NCBI GenBank assembly: GCA_048013815.1
Contig: CM106586.1
Span: 20,894,001 to 20,958,000 of the forward strand
Reading direction: 5' to 3'
Source: Setoptus koraiensis
Taxonomy: Eukaryota > Arthropoda
DNA: 64,000 bases
Shown here in pieces: positions 23,401-37,329 of this stretch. The notes beneath the pieces were generated by a model, which had not been told where the DNA came from, did not search any database, and was given only the letters and a program-made list of their open reading frames with translations. Made by a program: the position numbers and the translations under genes. Numbering within the stretch: the first letter of the stretch is position 1; the number at the start of each line of letters is the position of its first letter.

Positions 23401-26323
23401 TAAAAAATGAAGAGAATTAGGAGGCGTACACTTGCACACAAACATTTATATATATATATATAGATATATATATATATTCCCTTAAATGTGATACCATTGA
23501 TGGACGGAGCAGGCAAGATCGAGCTATAAAGCTATGGTTACATAATGTCGTTTTGCATGAATCAATATCTACTATGTGACATGGAAAACAAATACTGCTA
23601 AATGCACCGATTTACATCTTGCTGATGCTCAAGAGGTTCCATCATCGGGCAAGCGGGAATAGTTGAGCGCGATCATAGATTTTGCATCACCGAGATAGAA
23701 GTAAATAGAAGTTTGAGCAGACACGCACATTAGAGAAGGGGGACAACACACCAACGACAGTCTTGTTGAAAGATAAACTCGTATAATTTTTTGAAATGAT
23801 CAACATGAACGAACACGTACACGTACTCTTACTCGCACACGTACCAGATAGATGGCAAGGAAGCAAAAATGTTTTTTAAGTAACTCCAGCAGTACAAATA
23901 CAACAGCAGTAGCAGCGGCAGCAGCAGCAGCATTGTCACTAGATGCATCGACATTGTTAAATATCGCTAGCCTCGATAATAATGGACGATTCAGAAGGTA
24001 GCGGGAGTGTAAGGATAAAAAGAAGCGCCCAATATTTTCTGCTCATATGTGGGTAGAGAAATATCTGCTTTTTGGTTGCAGTCAAAGCTTCGGCTGTTGT
24101 CGTTGTTGGTGTAGTTATAGTTGTCGTTGTTGTATTCTAAGGATTGATTTGAACGTGTTAAATGTATGATGCTACACGTTCCTTACACGTCAATAGTCAG
24201 TCATTCATGTTAAGGGGTATAACGACAATGATGATGAGACAGAAGCGCCTCTAGAAACTCAATAGAGCAAATCCTTTCTTATGCCAACCAGCAGCCAACA
24301 TAGCATATGTCCTGATAGTGAGCGACATAGTTGTGTGTCAGGAGGACGAAAGTTTTTTTTCTCTCTTTCTCTCTTACTCTCTTTCCTCATTCCCCCCATT
24401 CTGCCTATTCTTTATTCTAAATTTATCTTTGGCCATCTCTTCTTTAGGTTGAACAATATAAGACGCGGAGAGGAATGACGAATAAGAAGGGGAGAATAAA
24501 AAGAAAAGAAATACTGAATCTTATGTGTGTGTGTGTGCGTCTGTGTGTGCACCACTATATTAAGGAGAACCCGCTGACGCAGATTGTTAAGGGAATTTAT
24601 AGTGACGTCGTTACGTAATCAGTGCCTGGTCATGAGCCCAAAGTTTGAAACGATGCTTAAGGTGAACAAAATGGTATTCATTTCTCACAGGCACACACAC
24701 ACACACACACATCCTGTTACGGAGGGGGAGATGGGGGTATGTCGGATTCTGGGTTAATGGGGTAGCAGAACCTTTGGCGTGGCGGGCGCATTGCAAACAA
24801 CAGCAGCAGCAGCAGCACATTATACATATATAGCACAAATATAAATATATACACGCAACGATGTATATGCGAACACGGCAAAAATAGGAGGCAAAGAAAA
24901 AGATAGTATACTGCTCAACCATCTGATGCTTCATGGGTGCTTTATTAAAATAAATTCAATCAGCACCCTAGTTTGTGGGCCAAATTTTCGGATGCTCCTG
25001 TATGAGGGGAGCCAGCAAATTCGGCACAACTCAGCTTGCAGGGGGAGCGGGAGAAGCTGCTGAATATACACATCAGGCGCACAATGTTGTTATTTTGTAC
25101 ACACACACACACACACTCACATCTTGCAAGTACGGAACATCCTAAAAAAGATCATATGAGAGATGATGGTGTTGTTGTTATGTAATCAAGCAGTAAAAGA
25201 GACCAAGAGGAGAGAACGCGCGCGCGTTGGTTCCCTTTGTAGACACTTACACGGAGATACGGTGGCGGGAAGGGGGGGGGGAGAGAGATGTAAAAGTGAG
25301 CGCGTCACATTGGAGAATAAAAGGGCGAATCAAATTATGGAAATGAAGAAGTGAAATCGGCACACATGGAACGCGAGTACAAGTACGACTAAAAGCTAGT
25401 GTGCGAGTGTGTGTAACAGCCAGCCGGCGGCTCGCAAGAACGGGGCAGGAATGAAAGAATTAGCCTTGATTATCATGTTAGACGCCACTAATTCTTTTTC
25501 TTTCATTAACAACCAAGTGGCGTTGTTTGGAGTGCGCTCTCCGGGGCTGAGGCTGCTGCTGGCTGCTACCACTCAGAATGTTCATGTTGTTTCCTGTTAC
25601 AGTGCGATCAACTTGCCACAACCACACACTTGGAAGCGCCTCTATCTTGTTTTGCTCAATACGAAATTACCAGATATTCTATACTAGTAGTATGAGTGTG
25701 TGTCTTCGGGGATGCACAACAAGCGCCGCCGCGCGCATACATCTGAATAGGCGCACGCTCGCAACGAATATGATATTCCATAATGTCGAAGAATCCTGAT
25801 TATTATTTTGATTATACCCAGCAGCCAAACTAAGTTGAGGACATGTCTACGCTGATTGCGTAATTGAGATGAGAGCGCGCGCGACAGAGAGAGAGAGAGA
25901 CGACATTCAATATATTGTCGTACTGTGTTGCACGTACCGCCAGCACAACTAATAACGGCGCGCCAGCACCACTTCATCACTGCTCCAGATACTGTCCAGA
26001 TACTGGTGCAAGAACTAATTTGAGGAGCTAGTTTACTGTCTATCACACACACACACACACACACGCACATAAGCGTCATTGGCAACAGACGACTGTATAC
26101 AAGAAGCGACTGGCACGATCGCACAAAAGGAGTGGATATGCGGCTGGGACAAACACAAAAATATTATGTTATGTTATGCAAATTACTATCAATGCATAAC
26201 TTACATGTTTCTGCCGATTCTGGCTTGCCCAAATTGGCCCGTTTAATTCCTGATGCTAACAAGCGCGCCAACTGTCTGGCTCTCGGGCTGACTGGCTGCT
26301 CGACTCGAACGGGTCGTCGGTAG

Positions 26324-26355
26324 GCTGGCTGGCTGGCTGGCCGGCCGGCCGGTCT
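26324..26355. repeat. GGCT/GGCC tetramer run
   Basis: Four GGCT units pass directly into GGCC units, showing how one tetramer converts into the self-complementary form. Confidence 0.8.
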
Positions 26356-27257
26356 ACGCGCACCGACCAGACGTAATGTCGTTGGCCGCGAACGCACACG
26401 GCTGACGTATTGGCGTTAATTAAAAAATAAATGCACCCAATCGGCGCCAATGCTCAGGGCAACCCCGCGTACACGATATTGGACTATTGGACTGTAGTGG
26501 CGAGCCAATCGCGAGCCAATTCTATGAATAGATGCAACACCATTCGATCAACAATACTCGCCCATATCGCACACGAGCACGCAGTCAAAAATCACAAATA
26601 TCCTTGCCAGCGCCAGCGGATGCAAGCGGATGGCAGCGAGCTGGCAAGAAAAGCCGGCCAACCAGCCGGCAGCTAATTAATTTTTGATTTGCTCGGCCAG
26701 CTCGCTCATCATGAGCCGTCGCATGATGTCGATGACCGGCATCAATGCGGCAAAGGAGGCGCCATATATCGCAGCGCACGGGCGCGCTGCCATTGTCGAG
26801 GCGGCGCTTCATCAGTCGGATAGACTCCACGCCACCACTGTGGGCCGTAGAGACACGCGGATCGGCAAGTGCCGCACCGCTCGGCATATATTATCGGCCT
26901 TCGGTGGCGTATGCCGGCGAACCGCTTCGGCGAAACAACCGCCATCTGTGGTGCTCATTTATTATACTCATGATAACTCATGATACGTTTTTAGGTGCAC
27001 ATGAACCATTGATTTTGGGAACGTAAACAAGCGATTAAGTAAATAAGCGAGAGAGAGAGAGCAAAATTACTTATCCAGCGCACAATGTCGCTGTATGTTG
27101 TGCGCTCGATCTGACATCAATCTACGCCGCTATTGAATGGGCGCTCCAGGAACTGAATTTCAGCATTGTGGCGACACGGACTCCATCGGATGGATCAAAT
27201 CGATTGATTGCTGCCAACTGACAACCGCCACAGACCGACTGCCAGCGTTGAGCTTCT

Positions 27258-27317
27258 TGACTCACAAATTGTGAGTCACAATGCAGCGAGAGTGAGCATG
27301 TTGCGCTTCGTGACTCA
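27258..27317. promoter_or_regulatory. Cluster of three AP-1-type sites
   Basis: TGACTCA (27258-27264), TGAGTCA (27272-27278) and TGACTCA (27311-27317) lie within 60 bp, the first two in a dyad. The sequence matches the known TRE/AP-1 consensus. Function is inference, because no gene is nearby. Confidence 0.4.
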
Positions 27318-30300
27318 TGGCGAGAGATAATGGCTCAGGTATTGTTAATTAGCGACAGAAATTGAACGTGAGCCGATGAAAAGTTTTGCGCGCCATTGCG
27401 AGCCACTGCGTTAGGCAAACATTGCGTAACACACAGGCACTTGGCATAACGGTGAACAGTTAGGCGCAGTGTATAGGTGAAGCGGTTTGGTGGCACAACT
27501 GTGCAAGGTGTGTGTGTGTGCCTCGCAGCGTCTTGAGCCGGCGTATAATCACTTTGCATGATTGCCGCAACAATCATAGTACAACAGTCGCACTACAACT
27601 GGAACAACGGTTATAGGGCGTATAGGGTTGCCAATAATGTATTATTACATGAGCATCATTTAAAGACAACCAGCTAGCCAGAGATGATAGCGGCAATAAA
27701 ATGTTGAGCGCACAGGGACAAATAATGAAAAAAAAAAGGAAACTGCTGCTGCCCCCACCAATCATAATTAGTGCCCGAAGCTAGGCGAAGAACGAGAAAC
27801 GCCAAATGGCGCTGAACGAACGCTGAACAGGCGCTGGCCGGCACCGGCTGGCGAGACAAAAGTGCATGAAACACACGACAACAAGAGGAACAACAAGAAA
27901 TTCATTTATTAGCAGCAGTAAATCAAACAGAACAAACAAACGGTTGCCAACATATTACCAGCTAATATTGATTTTCGTCCCAATCAAATTTGAATGTGAG
28001 CCGCTCTATGCGCAGACAGTGAGCACAGTGTTGTTTGATTGCACAAAACTCACTTGATTACGTAATACACTCATCTTAAAAACTGTATCACTAGCGTGAG
28101 CGCTGGCTCAAAAGTGGCTCTTGGGCAGCGCCAAAGTTTGCAACTTTTGCCCAGCTAAAGCAGCTACAGGCCTAGCCAGATATTAGAATAATCATGGTGT
28201 GTGTGTTGTTTGCAATTGAAATGAATTCGCAGACAGTCTCGGCTACTTAATCAGCGACGCTGGCAGTAAAAAAGACTGCACACACCGCCTGCATATAGTG
28301 ATCGATTGGCCGAACCAGATAGGCATAAGTTGGGTGTAAGCGAGCCAGAGATGAGTGCAGTACACTGTGCATTGTACACCTAATAACACGGCACACTCGG
28401 CACTGTAGAGGCGCTCGTCAGTTGTCGATCGATGGCGACTCGCCAGAGAATCGCCACAATCCGGCGATAAGAGAACAACAAATTTGTAGTAAATTTAACG
28501 CGATCAGACAAACAAATAATACCTGTGCGCCAACATCGACAGCAGCTAATTGCCAATGGATGCAAAAACCACACACACACACACACAACATGGTATGTTG
28601 GAGATGGTAAACTTGGCGAGTGCGATCGCAGGCGAATCAATTCGCAGCAACAACAAACCGACCATTAATTGGTCAGTTTGCAGTTGCAGGCTTAATGACG
28701 ATGCTAGGCGCATCAGCTGACCTATTGCGAGCCGCTGCAAACGAGCCCAGCAGAAAAACCAATCCACTAGCTAAAAGTGTTGCGCAACCTTGATTGGAGA
28801 ATCAGGTTTTGGCTGCTGCTGCTGCTATCCATTTCACACACAAAGCGGCCCTAAAATAAAACTGCAACAAACTCAAGCTAATGCTACTTGTTGTTACGTA
28901 ACGTAAACTTATCGCGCACTGTAGTAGTGTGCTGCTGGCGTGCTGTAAGCTAAACTGGAGCGAACAATAATCATCAATAAGCGGTGCGCTGACTGACTGG
29001 CGATACAACGAGCCAACAAATAGGTGCACGGTGCAGCGGTAATGAGGCCATCTCAATAACGATGATTAAACCACCACCGGTCATCATACATATAAATATA
29101 TGTATTATTGAATTTGCAGCAAATAACATAAAGTATCATTACGTCATTTCGACATTTGTTTGGCTGGTTTGGTGTTTGCATAAGTTGCGCAACGTTTTCT
29201 CGCTGTTGCGCCAGTCAGTCAGTCAGTCAGTTTGTTTCAACCATTAGCATTGACGCTGCTCATCAGTGATGATGCAACGGCCAGCCTGACAGTTGGATGG
29301 CACACACACACACAGTTGCAAAATTGTGCCTGCGTTATGGTTGATTTTAAGCCGGCCGGCCGGCCGGCCCAACACAAAATATCCGGCAATCTGGCAAGTT
29401 GTTGCAAACAACTGGTGCGCACCACTGCTGATGATATCCTGCTCAAAGTGCGGCTCCAACGGCCGGCCAGCCAGCCCCCGACAATGAGCGTATTCATGGC
29501 GCTGAATGAGATGGAATTTCCGAGAGTTCGCCAAAGTCTCTGGGAGTCTCAGAGATGCGAGATGCCCAAGTCCAAGAGTTCGAGACGACGCACAAATGGC
29601 GAGACGAGCAACTGGCCAAAACAGACAGAGTGGCCAAAACAGGACCAAAAGAGAAAGAGATCAAGGAGTGTTGCTGCTGGCTCGTACAATCGGAAGGGAA
29701 GGCCAAAACTTGATTAGCCGTCAATGGGATAAGTATCGTTATACGCCCAGGGCTATAATAGGCAAGTGGTTGTTGCCGTTGTTACATTGGCACTGTGGAG
29801 AGTGTAGAGATTCTTTGCTTTTGCGAAAATTCTTTTCTATTCTCTCGAGCTCTCTGTCTCTCTCTCTCTGTCTCTCGCTCTCTATCTATCTCTCGTATAG
29901 TGGAAAAAGAACATTCAGAATTATTTAACTTTTGGCAAATGGCATTTTTTCAAATAACAACAACACTGTGTACATAGGCAACGTGGCTGGCTCACTAACG
30001 ACCTACAGAGAGTCTGTTGCTTGCATTTGGTCCATTGCCTGCCAAGACCATTCCAGAGCAGTCGCGCTGTGTACTGCTGGCCGGTGATCCAATTCTATAC
30101 AGCTTATAAATCTTTCTCTCTCTTGCTCTCTCAATGAACTGGCGAGCTGGCGTCTAATCTATCTCATCTATCCGATCAGGACTGATCTTGTCCGATCTGT
30201 TCGAATTGATCTGATCCGATTTGATCAACATTCGAACTGATCCAATCCGATCCGATCCGAAGCAGCAGCTCAATTCAATTCATCGCAAATCCCAATCTCC

Positions 30301-32630
30301 TCTGACCATACCTGATCCTGTCGGTCGGCCAATCCAGCTAGGCGTCCTCTTTCTCTCTCTCTCTCTCTCTGCTACCGCTCTGCTCGGATAATCTCTGCTC
30401 ACACAACTAAGCGCTCACATGGCACACAGTCAGAGCTCTTTGCCTGTGAGATTGGCTTGAATCAGCATGATGATTGGCAGCCATTTTGAAGCCATGAATA
30501 CGATTGTCATTAGACTCACAAGCCAGTGTCACATAATAAGCGACCGATAAGTGCAAATGTGAATGGATAATTGGTGAACCTCAACAGGTGAGCCTAATTC
30601 CACCAATTGGCAACAACTTCTTTTGTGTGTATATGCCAGAGAGAGAGAGAGCCACACAGCGTTACTTGTTATTTGCAGCGTAGACTAGTCGACAACGTAA
30701 TGCAATGTCGGACTTGTAAGTGTTATAATGTGTCTACAAATATACGCCGATATGTATTAACGTTTCAATCAGCATTGTATTTGTTTGGCAAAGTATCTCT
30801 TTGTTTGTCCAGTTTAAGCGCACCCTCAATAATTGTTGTTATAGCGTTATGAGATTGTAGAATAAAGAATTATCATCTCACAGTTATTACGCAATGGTTG
30901 TTTGTTACTCAACAATGGCAGATGACCGTTATATCATCATCATCATCATCATCATCATCAGCATTGCGAATAGCGCATTCATCGCAATCATCGATATATC
31001 AGCCACATTTGCGCTTGTTTGTAGCGCTATCTGGATCAATTAATATTGCAACTGATCCGCCTCTCTCATCCTAACTTAGGATTCCTAAGGCCGATGCAAC
31101 TCTCATCCCATGGCCGATGTAAACTAGCTTGGCTGCTGTAACGGCACCTGTAAACTGCTGCCTGCCGTCCCGATGCCCGATGTTATACGCTACGTTACGT
31201 AAATGTTGAATGTCTTACATATGTTATGCGTTGTTGATGTTGTTGATGTTGTTGATGTTGCTGTTGTTGTTATCGTTGTTGTTGTGTGAGAAAAAGAAGA
31301 GAAAATTAATGTTGTTACCACAGCCGTGTTAGCTGATTTGTGAGTGTTGCTGTTGCAGGACAAACATGTTGATTTTGTAATCGATGATACAGTAGTTGTT
31401 TGTAGAGAGTTGTTTGCAGACAGATGGATGATGTTTGCACTAGTGCCAGAGTGGACGATGATCAATGATGACCGATCGATGATTTGATATTTCATACACA
31501 CATTCAGCTACACTGTTAGCCGATATAACAACAACAACAACAACAACAGCAACGACAACAACGAGAGCCAAGAAATCAGGCCACTTTTTGCCCTCTGGTG
31601 AGGCATTGTGTGAAATGCACAGTGAGAGATGGTGTCCATATATAGTCGCTTGTAATGGTTTATCTCGCTCTAGGATAAACGCTGGATCAGGAGCAAGGTT
31701 TTTGTAGCGAGCAAGTTGCAGTTGTGGCAGACAAGCGAGTTGCATTACAGCCTGCATACATATCTGTATATATCTGTATATCTGACTGACCGATAGTTGG
31801 CGAGCGTCAGAGTGCAGAATAATGTGGGCAATATTGCTGTGCCAATAATAGACATGATGCAATAGTGCTGCTTTTCTTATGCATTTTCTTATGCAGTGCA
31901 TATAAGAAAAAGAGAGAAAAAATTGGATTTACAGTTTAAAAGGATGTAAGAGATAGATGGAGGCAAACAAGGAGGCATGTACAAGATCACGTTAACACTT
32001 GTTGCGTATGTATTGCGGCCATGTTGAACTTGGCGATGGCAGTCAGTCAGGCGCGCAAACAGACTGCCCGCCGACACACGAACTGGTGCTCTTTGGAACG
32101 GCGATACAGCGAGCTGATGATCGAGCGTCGAGGATATAAATCGACGAATGATAACGACCGATGAGAAGGCCGCCAGAGTCAGAGAGAGACAGAGAGATCT
32201 TTACCAAGTTGTAAAAGAATTTGCACACTCGCCACAACTCTACTTTTATATGTGTATCTAGGCTTCTTTTGTGCGTCCTTCTCTAAATGGAATTACGCAA
32301 CATAAATCATGCGCTTATTATCCGCTGCTGCTTGTGGGCCGCGAGCGCTTCGAGCAGGCGATTCGGACGAATCGGTCGTCGTCGCTGCTGCTGCTGCTGT
32401 CGGTGTTGCTGTCGTCAGTGTTGCCGGTGCCGTCGGTGTTGTTGTCGGTGTTGCTGTCGGAGATACATGTGTTTTCGAGAGAGGGAGCGCGTACAATTGT
32501 ATGGCACTCAACATGTGTGTGACTAAATGCCATTTGATGCGTCTCGTCGCTAGGAAGGCGCAAGTTGAGCCAGAAGAAGCTCGCAAAAGTTTGTAATAAG
32601 TGCATGCGAATTTATTTATTTATAGCGAGC

Positions 32631-32690
32631 GCCCCTTTTGCTCTCCGCTGGCCCTTTGCTCTTCGCTGGCCCTTTGCTCTTCGCTGGCCC
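32631..32690. repeat. 18-20 bp tandem array
   Basis: Three to four units of GCCCTTTGCTCTTCGCTG, the first two bases longer and the last truncated. Confidence 0.8.
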
Positions 32691-33902
32691 TTGCGCTGGC
32701 CGCTCGTCGGCTGCTGCCCGGCCGCAGCTTCGGGCTAATAAAATTACCATGATTGATATTGATTTTATTCGCTTCTTTTAAAAAAGAATTATTGTTATTA
32801 CTTGCAAGCAAAGAGTGAGCGCCTGTTTGTTGCTTGTGCAACATTTGCCGTTGCCGCTGCCTCTGCCGCTCACCACTGACCACTGACACAACAACGCTTG
32901 TCTGTTTGAAACGGCCAGTACCTGTCGCTAATAGCAGCAAGCTGGTCGGCTATTAGCGACCAGTTGATAGATTGCTTGTGGTTGCAATATATCCAATCTG
33001 TCCTGCCGTATCTATCCACTGGCGCACTGGCGCACTGACGCGGCGCAAGTCATGCCCGAATGACACACTGGCAAACGCACGCGAACACAGACGGAGAGAC
33101 AATTATCGACCAATTGCCACTTCCTGTCGCCTCGCTTTCTGTATAATACGAGTGGCATTGTTTGCCTCATGTGCGCTACAATATGCTAATGCTATGCGAG
33201 CGACACAAGCCAACAGGTACAAATGCGTACGCTCGATAAATGTTATACGTGCCGGTGGAGCGGTCAGTTGGCGTTGAGCGGCGCGTTATTACAAAAGTTG
33301 CATTATCATACTGGCTACACAAATATGTTTATGTTAACACACAAACAGTCTGGCCAGAACAGATACATATAGGCGCACTGGCACAATTAGGTTAATGAGT
33401 GGCACGAATTCTTAAATATTCGTGGTGCAGATAGAGATCTTGGCCAACATTGGCCAATAGATGCTTATCTCGGTGCTCGACATCGAGCCTCGTTAGTGCG
33501 CCGGCATATCGAGCATACAGCACTGCACGGCCAACAGCGGAATATGCTTATGTCTTGAGAGCGAGAGAGAGATGACGACCGTGATAGGCCGTGATTGGTG
33601 TGCGCTATGACGCAACGCAAGTGCAGCAAGTTGCCCCAAGTTGTCGAGTTCGGGCGAGCGAGCGAGCGAATTTCTCTCGAGCTCGAGCGAGCGAATTTCT
33701 CCTGAGCTCGAGCGAGCGAGCGAGAGAAACTTTTTGTAAAACAAATCAGAGACACACTGTGTGCTGTAATCTGGCGGCCACTGTAATCTCGCTCTGGGAT
33801 CTGGCGTCAATATATTAGCGGCGGTGTTAGGGCAGCGTCACGGCGGATCGCAAGTGAATTTGTTTGTCAGCTTGTTTGCAACCGATGCACCGTTGGCCGG
33901 CC

Positions 33903-34063
33903 GGCCGTCTCACCTGGTGCAAATGCACACAAACGCTACTCGCGCCGGCGTTCCACTGCATTTGCGCCGGCATTTGCGCCGGCATTTGCGCCGGCATTTG
34001 CGCCGGCATTTGCGCCGGCATTTGCGCCGGCATTTGTGTGCACTTGCACCAGGTGAGACGGCC
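33903..34063. repeat. 12-bp tandem array inside 31-bp inverted arms
   Basis: Six exact units of CATTTGCGCCGG (33959-34030) are flanked by arms 33903-33933 and 34033-34063 that are reverse complements apart from one or two bases. The left arm includes CTCACCTGGTGCAAATGCAC and the right arm GTGCACTTGCACCAGGTGAG. The whole could extrude as a cruciform with the array in the loop. Because 12 is a multiple of three, all frames stay open and give repetitive spurious peptides. Confidence 0.9.
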
Positions 34064-34974
34064 CGCCAGTTGGTCAGTGGATCAGCGGCGCTCGTTGCTA
34101 CATAAATTGTTACGTATGTCGGTCAGTGTGCATTGGCGCTGGCAGTGATAACACGGCCAGAAACGGGCAAAAGAACTGGCAAGCGCCAATTGCACACATA
34201 CGGCCAACAGGCAAATGCTGAATGGATGAGCCACCGGCCACCGACGCACGCTGTCACATGTCGCATAATATCGCACAACTTTTGTAGCAACTTTTGTAGC
34301 AAGTTTTGTGACTTTTGTAACATAACCTGCGCTATTCACCTGTGGATATTGGGATCGCCCTCTGGATCTTGTTCGCTCGTTCGCTCGTTCAGTGGCCAGT
34401 GTAGGTGAAGTGGCCACAAGCAGACTAATATATTAATAAGCGTGGCTTGACACAGGCCGGCCGGCGCCAGGTGAAAGTGGGCCCAGAAGTGGGCGCGGAT
34501 CATATTTCACGCTGACCAAGGAAGCGCCCGCGCGCACAAGTAGGCGCACTGCACGCCCCTCAACTGGTCGCCTCTTAGAGGCCAAAGTGAAAGTGCACCG
34601 GTCACTTATCATTATGACGATGCGAAATGACGATACCACAGAGCCAACGGGATGCACAAATGCGCGGGCTGCCAGCCTGAGGCTTAGGTTGCCATAGTTG
34701 CGTAACAAGCGCATATAACACACAACGTAGAGCGTATAGCGGCGGCGGCGGCAGCGGCAGCAGCGCCAGAGTAATATATTAGCGACGGGCAACTTTTTGC
34801 AACGTCTTGGCGGCCGCCCGTTAACTTGATGTTGGCCCCACTGAGATATATGCGATAGATTTAGAGATTAGACGAGACCGCAATTCAACCGCACCGCCGT
34901 CGCTGGCTGGCGTCTGGCAAGTTGTTACTTGCTTTGCTCGCAGGTCGAGTGGAGCGTTCTCGCGAGCCTCAGTC

Positions 34975-35030
34975 GAGCCACAGTCAAGCCGCAGTGGAGC
35001 CACAGTCAAGCCGCAGTGGAGCCACAGTGG
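34975..35030. repeat. 22-bp tandem array with 11-bp sub-period
   Basis: Two and a half units of GAGCCACAGTCAAGCCGCAG plus TG. Each unit is two diverged 11-bp halves. Confidence 0.8.
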
Positions 35031-35680
35031 AGCGCGGCGGAGTTTAGTCAAATGTAGTAAGTGTTCCCATTTTGAAAGTTAACGCAAAACTCAAAATTCC
35101 AAATTCGCAAATTCCGCCCGCCAGCGCGATAGCTACACTGGCTGCCGGAGTATGGCTGCCAGAGTCTGGCTGCCAGAGAGCTCGAGAGCCGGCGAGCCAA
35201 AGAGCGCCTCTGTTGTGGCTGTCGAAGTGCCCAATAATAGACACAAGTTTTATATTACGTTCTGTATTTTACATATTCTCGCCGCCTCATCCTGTCTGCT
35301 TCCTGAGGCCCCCAGGTATCGCGCGTTGGCGGCTCAATTCAATTCGGCTTTTCTCGACACTCCAGAGCGCGCCGACGGGGCCAGAGGAGCCAGTGGAGCC
35401 AGTGGGGCCGACGGGGCCGATGGAGGAATAAAAGAGTGGCTCGAATGAAAAGCTGCTGCTCGAATCGATTGAGTCGGCCCCGGTCGACCAGTTATCCAGT
35501 TGGGGCGCCGGATCGGCCCAGATCGCGAACAGATCGGATGCAGAATCTAAGACGGCGCCACAGAATCGAGCGCGCGATGATTTAAACAAGATAAGCTACA
35601 GACGCTGGCGCAGTGGATGCTCTCTTTTGCTGGCTGCTTCTGCTTGGATTATCCGCCCAAATCGCCGGCTACTGTCATAC

Positions 35681-35743
35681 GACTCGTGCGACTCGAGCGA
35701 CTCGTGCGACTCGAGCGACTCGTGCGACTCGTGCGACTCGAGT
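35681..35743. repeat. 9-bp tandem array
   Basis: Seven units of GACTCGTGC or GACTCGAGC, followed by a 14-bp GCCCGGTAACCGGT duplication. The open frame reading RATRAT is a by-product of the 9-bp period. Confidence 0.85.
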
Positions 35744-36775
35744 GCCCGGTAACCGGTGCCCGGTAACCAGTCACTGGCTACCAGTGTGTGCGGCAGGTAA
35801 TGGCGAGGGGGAAACTGCGGATCATCCGCAGCGGCGGGAGCGTTTTGGGACGGGGCGCGCAACTGCAACAAACACATCTCTTATTTATACACATATTGCG
35901 GCATATCTAGCCGATATCTAGCCCTGTCCATGTATCCGTTTCGATGTCCTCACATATATCTGTACATATATCTGTACATACATCTGTATATGTGTACGGT
36001 TGTTGTGACGCAATTAGCCATTAGATGCACGGTCCTGTTCGGACACACGATACATTACTAATGACACACACATTGCCGGACATAAATCGATCGGGGCCAG
36101 TGTGTGTGTATGGTCGAGCGGTCACATCATTAGATGTGACGTGCCGATGCTGTGCAATTGGCCAGTGCGCTTGTGGAGACTTCTTGCACTCACGAGCAGC
36201 GTCTTTTGTCGACAAAACTGTGAGCTATTACATAATATATATTTTTAGTCGTATTCGTACGCATACCATATGTGATGTATGCCCCGGCATAACATTGAGC
36301 GGCGCCGAGATGAGGTTGCAACCAATAACGAAACGTAATATGTGACGACGGAAGAGCGAACGGTGTATCAAGTGTATCAAATAACTAAAAAACATGAGAC
36401 ACTATCGTCACTTGTCACGATTCAGTGGTCAGTGAGCGTTATGTATATTTGGCAGATATTTATAGCCGATAGCCGATAGCCAATAGCGGCGGACAGCTAC
36501 GGATCCGCTACGGCCAAGACGGGCGCCACACAAATAATGATGTATAGGCCGGTATGGCACCGGCACCGGCAGCGAGCCCGTAAACAGGTACAACAACCAC
36601 TCTTAGCAAGTTGTTGTTGTTGCAGCACAAGCGCGCACAGAGTGGCAAGAATTGGCGGAAATTCAACAAATTCATTGATATCGAGCATGATCAAACATAT
36701 ATCGAGATATATTGAGAGATGATGATGCTCATGGCGCGTACAAAACAAAATTGCCTGTTGTTGGCCGTGTGTCAA

Positions 36776-36819
36776 TTCAGCTCGATACTCAGCTCGATAC
36801 TCAGCTCGATATTCAACTC
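36776..36819. repeat. 12-bp tandem array
   Basis: Three to four units of CAGCTCGATACT, the last diverged. Confidence 0.8.
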
Positions 36820-37315
36820 GCCAGTCGATGGCATCGAGCCGACAGTCACTGGTGAACATTGTGCCGAATTATTATGTAACTATTCATGAGTGTATTATGT
36901 AATGAATATGCTGCTATTATGCGATCTATTATGCTGTGTGTGTGTGTGTTGTAATGTTATGTAATGATCCCGAAGCGACTTGCCTTTTGGCTGTTACCTG
37001 GCCGTGGCAAAGCTGTTGGCTGGCTGGCTGGCAAAGCCGGCTTCGGCAGCCACGGAGCCCTACAAATGACATCGAGCACAATGCGATATGATTCATGGAC
37101 GGCAGTGTCTTGAAGGACACTGTTGGACAACAACAACAGCCTGCAACGACAACAACAAAACACTTGCCAGGCCCACAAGCAGCCAGCCAGAGAAACATTA
37201 CACACAAATGCAACATAATAACAGTAACAACATGGCCGCAGATAATAATAATAATAATAATGATCTTGTTGTCATATGATATCGGGAATTGGTCGATATA
37301 AAAACATTTATGTCA

Positions 37316-37329
37316 TGACTCATGAGTCA
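37316..37329. repeat. Two overlapping AP-1-type sites in a perfect palindrome
   Basis: TGACTCATGAGTCA is formed by TGACTCA and TGAGTCA back to back. With one flanking base on each side it is an exact 16-bp palindrome. Confidence 0.6.

Larger units (their letters stand above)
20001..30000. other. Non-coding DNA, GC content rising
   Basis: No gene is supported. Visible items are two related AP-1-like dyads (20429-20447 and 27258-27278), duplicated GAGACTCTCT words near 20774-20806, repeats of TTGCGCCAGT near 21183-21232, a GAC trinucleotide run near 22834-22855, and TGGC/GGCC tetramer runs near 21587-21603, 26324-26355 and 29350-29370. Short CA, TA and AG microsatellites are scattered throughout. 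Open frames overlap in several registers and look spurious. Confidence 0.5.

Noticed and set aside
33959-34030. Possible CRISPR array
   Set aside because: Units are contiguous 12-mers without spacers and the genome is eukaryotic.
35380-35430. Collagen-like GAS/GAD repeat peptide
   Set aside because: It is produced by a 9-bp tandem repeat over only about five units and shows no wider collagen frame.
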